Shown here piece after piece: positions 23,373 to 24,857 of a stretch of 24,857 nucleotides of DNA. Each line of letters begins with the position of its first letter. Positions within the stretch are counted from its first letter, which is position 1. The position numbers and the translations under genes are program-made. The stretch comes from a virus: the IMG/VR virus record IMGVR_UViG_3300035187_002196, positions 1 through 24,857 of that record. One strand, written 5' to 3'. The notes under the pieces are model-generated. The model saw only the letters and a program-made list of their open reading frames with translations. It was not told the origin of the DNA and did no database searches.

Positions 23373-24413
23373 TTAGGCCCCTTGCGCTTGCGCCAGTGTA
23401 AAACCGCGCTCGGCCTCTGGATCGACATACGTCGCCAGCATGCGCGCCACTTCTCCTTCGCTCCAACCGAGCCGCCGCGCGATCTGGCCATTGCTGAGCC
23501 CTTGAGCGCTCAGCCGCGACGCGGCCAAGCGGCGCAGCCCATGCAGCCGATACTTAATGCCAAGGGCGTCCAGCTCCGCCGTCAGGCTGTTATGCAACCC
23601 GTCTGGCGTCCAGGGCTTGCCCTTAGTGTTGGTGAGGACCGTCAGCTTGCTGCGGTCGCAGCGGTCCAGCGTGGCCCGTAGCTCGGGCGTCAGGTCGATA
23701 ATCGCTTCCCGGCCAAAACGCGCGCCTTTGCTTGTGCGCCAACGGATGACGCCCGCTCCCTCGTCGACGGCCGCCCATGTCAGCGCCACAAGATCACCGC
23801 GCCGCAAGCCGGTGTTGACCGCCAAAGCAATCGGCGCGGCTAGTTTTGGCGGCAGCCGCGTCATGGCCAGTTGCAGCGCGGCTTCGGTCCACGCCGGTTG
23901 CGGCGGGGCGCGATAGGCCGGGCGCATGTCGGCGCAGGGCTTGCACGACGCAGGCAGAACGTCTTCGCGTCGTCCGTAGCTCGCCACTGCCCCGAGCACG
24001 GTTCTGATCTGATCTGCCACGCGCGGCGTCGACGCCTCGGCCCGCCATTTGCGGATTGCGTCGCGTCCGACCCGCTCGCCAAACTGCTTCAGCGCCACCC
24101 GCCCAAGCCGAGCTTTAGCCTCGCGCAAGTATGGCTTGTAAAGCGCCTGCGTTTGCGCGCTTAGGGCCGCGAAGTCGGCGCTGCGCTCGTAGTCGTCTAG
24201 GAGCCGCGCGACCGTGCCAGGCGCCGGTCGCTCGTCCCGTGCAGCCACATAGGCACTGGCGATTGCCACAGCGTGAGCGGCTTCATCCTCTGGCGCTCCG
24301 CGCCACAGCAGATCGCCGCCCCGGCTGGCGTACCAATAGACGCGGCCTTTTGCGACGACCCTATGAGCGCCGGGAAGCACGATCCCTGATCCTTGCCGCA
24401 AATTTTTCAACAT
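23373..24413 (-). CDS. int: Tyrosine-family integrase
   Basis: A 346-residue site-specific recombinase that would exchange the attP core with a chromosomal tRNA-Gly gene. The N-terminal arm-binding part is about residues 1-60, the SAM-like core-binding domain about 63-160, and the catalytic domain about 172-340. Catalytic residues visible: Arg204 in NTGLRRGD, Lys229 in TSKG, His291 and Arg294 in HGLRR, Trp317 in LGWS at the usual second-His position (a known substitution), and Tyr329 in ATYVD. All main positions are filled, so it looks active. The start at ATG 24411-24413 has a nearly perfect ribosome site. The gene's 5' end overlaps the upstream small gene by 53 bases, and its 3' end contains an arm site. 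Confidence 0.92.
   Translation of the reverse strand: MLKNLRQGSGIVLPGAHRVVAKGRVYWYASRGGDLLWRGAPEDEAAHAVAIASAYVAARDERPAPGTVARLLDDYERSADFAALSAQTQALYKPYLREAKARLGRVALKQFGERVGRDAIRKWRAEASTPRVADQIRTVLGAVASYGRREDVLPASCKPCADMRPAYRAPPQPAWTEAALQLAMTRLPPKLAAPIALAVNTGLRRGDLVALTWAAVDEGAGVIRWRTSKGARFGREAIIDLTPELRATLDRCDRSKLTVLTNTKGKPWTPDGLHNSLTAELDALGIKYRLHGLRRLAASRLSAQGLSNGQIARRLGWSEGEVARMLATYVDPEAERGFTLAQAQGA
23395..23406 (+). repeat. Arm-type repeat 4, inside the integrase 3' end
   Basis: AGTGTAAAACCG, one base from copies 1 and 3. Spaced exactly 42 bp from copy 3. It encodes part of the integrase C-terminal tail (around residues 336-340), so the arm site and the coding sequence share bases. Confidence 0.62.
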
Positions 24414-24594
24414 CGGTCACCTCCTGCGGAGCAGGGGGAGCAGAGTCGGTTAACGGTTCTGCGGCGGGCTCGGCATGCAGCGTCAGCGCGCCCTCTCGCA
24501 GCTCCACAGCGACGCGAGCCGGGCCACTCCAGCCGCTCTCGCGGAGCAAACGCAGCGCCAAAACCCGCGCTCGGTTCAGGTCGGCGGCGGTCAT
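24361..24594 (-). CDS. Small protein upstream of integrase
   Basis: A 77-residue protein starting at ATG 24592-24594, which overlaps the upstream stop (ATGA). A longer in-frame start at 24702 would add 36 Arg-rich residues lying inside the upstream gene and is less likely. It has an N-terminal helix (DLNRARVLALRLLRES), a short strand pair (PARVAVELREGALTLH), an acidic Pro-rich linker and a helical basic end. It overlaps the integrase start by 53 bases. Its place could suit a recombination-directionality factor, but no winged-helix or MerR-like motif is seen, so the role is open. Confidence 0.55.
   Translation of the reverse strand: MTAADLNRARVLALRLLRESGWSGPARVAVELREGALTLHAEPAAEPLTDSAPPAPQEVTDVEKFAARIRDRASRRS
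24417..24425 (-). promoter_or_regulatory. Strong ribosome binding site of integrase
   Basis: The minus strand reads AGGAGGTGA just before the integrase ATG at 24411-24413, matching most of the anti-Shine-Dalgarno. It fixes the integrase start even though the site lies within the preceding gene, and allows initiation independent of coupling. Confidence 0.75.
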
Positions 24595-24857
24595 GGCTGC
24601 GGCTCCTGTGCTTTTGCAATCTCCGCCCAAAGCAGGGCGGCGATGAGGGCGCGGGCGGGAGTTAAGCCAATGGCTCCGTGATCGCCGATTATAGCGCTCC
24701 AATGAGCCGATCCGGCATGGCCTTCAACATCAAGCACGCACCCCGGCAACCGCCGCTCTACCAGCGCCACGGCGGCGTCAAGCGAGGTTGTAAAATGCGG
24801 CAGCGGCTCCCATTCGCAATCGTCCTGCCAGCGGAATTGCCATACGGCGTCCAAGCT
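24591..24857 (-). CDS. Phage ABA-sandwich-type small protein, possibly 5'-truncated
   Basis: At least 87 residues. The first ATG in view is 24852-24854, but the frame stays open to the window edge, so the true start may lie outside. The pattern W..., PHFTTSLDAAVALVERRLPG, and the end LTPARALIAALLWAEI matches the small alpha-beta 'phage ABA sandwich' domain proteins common in temperate phages, of unknown function. The TPALALxxALL-type ending is the part I recognise best. It overlaps the next gene as ATGA in a leftward operon with the integrase. Confidence 0.55.
   Translation of the reverse strand, partial: SLDAVWQFRWQDDCEWEPLPHFTTSLDAAVALVERRLPGCVLDVEGHAGSAHWSAIIGDHGAIGLTPARALIAALLWAEIAKAQEPQP

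Larger units (their letters stand above)
23218..23406. other. attP: Phage attachment region (attP): core plus arm-type repeats
   Basis: A gene-free stretch between a phage membrane gene and the integrase stop. The core is a 3' tRNA-Gly fragment (separate entry). Around it are four copies of one motif in the same orientation: 23218-23229, 23233-23240 (degenerate), 23353-23364 and 23395-23406. This is the layout of lambda-type attP sites, a core flanked by P and P' arm integrase sites. The two right-hand sites are 42 bp apart, close to four helical turns. The last one lies in the 3' coding end of the integrase. IHF and Xis sites were not identified. Confidence 0.7.

Noticed and set aside
24788-24796. 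A TTGTAAAAT sequence resembling the arm-type repeats.
   Set aside because: It matches only the AT core, lacks the CCG end, and is about 1.4 kb from the tRNA core inside a coding gene. Likely chance.
1-24857. CRISPR arrays, insertion sequences or toxin-antitoxin pairs.
   Set aside because: No regularly spaced direct repeats with unique spacers, no transposase motif and no terminal inverted repeats were seen. The only regular direct repeats are the fibre coding repeats and the attP arm motif.

Overview
The window looks like the late (virion and lysis) half of a temperate short-tailed phage of a high-GC Gram-negative host, most likely an alphaproteobacterium. It stops just past the phage's own integration site. 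The evidence is a contiguous plus-strand morphogenesis block (portal, scaffold, major capsid, adaptor, nozzle, ejection proteins, tail fibre) with no tape-measure, tail-tube or sheath gene; a two-component spanin, which implies a host with an outer membrane; and a tyrosine integrase beside a tRNA-Gly(UCC) 3'-end fragment. Base composition is GC-rich almost throughout, and genes are packed with start/stop overlaps (ATGA, GTGA, TAATG). The host assignment is an inference from composition and protein style only.

Layout. Head start, 3-5070: 5'-truncated portal, a small protein, a beta-roll fibre-like protein with an AT-richer core, three very small ORFs, a Cys-rich small protein and the scaffold. 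Capsid, 5084-6543: major capsid protein and a probable decoration protein, followed by an intrinsic terminator with a UUCG loop. Neck and tail, 6601-9972: a conserved-looking unknown, a head-tail adaptor, a nozzle/stabilisation-type protein and a GNAT-like protein. Ejection block, 9941-16762: four overlapping or abutting genes, two of them large and Gly/Ala-rich. A lone minus-strand two-TM gene (16752-16994) follows. Host contact, 17016-19606: tail fibre and accessory proteins. Effector and lysis, 19603-23217: a protein resembling phage 'polyvalent' ADP-ribosyltransferases, an inner-membrane spanin with extra N-terminal membrane segments, an out-of-frame overlapping outer-membrane spanin lipoprotein, an XhlA-like tail-anchored protein and a four-TM protein. 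No endolysin is recognisable. Integration, 23218-24857: attachment region, integrase and two small minus-strand genes.

The most informative new structure is the attachment region. A tRNA-Gly(UCC) 3' fragment (23277-23325) is flanked by four direct copies, one degenerate, of a GTGTAAAACCG motif, the last lying inside the 3' end of the integrase gene. This reads as a complete attP with a core and P/P' arm sites. Phage-type genes lie on both sides, which suggests the sequence is the unintegrated or circular form and not a prophage junction. Other points worth follow-up are an intrinsic-terminator hairpin inside the spanin gene, the probable ADP-ribosyltransferase, the back-to-back divergent start sites at 16995-17015, and the foreign-looking fibre gene between portal and scaffold.
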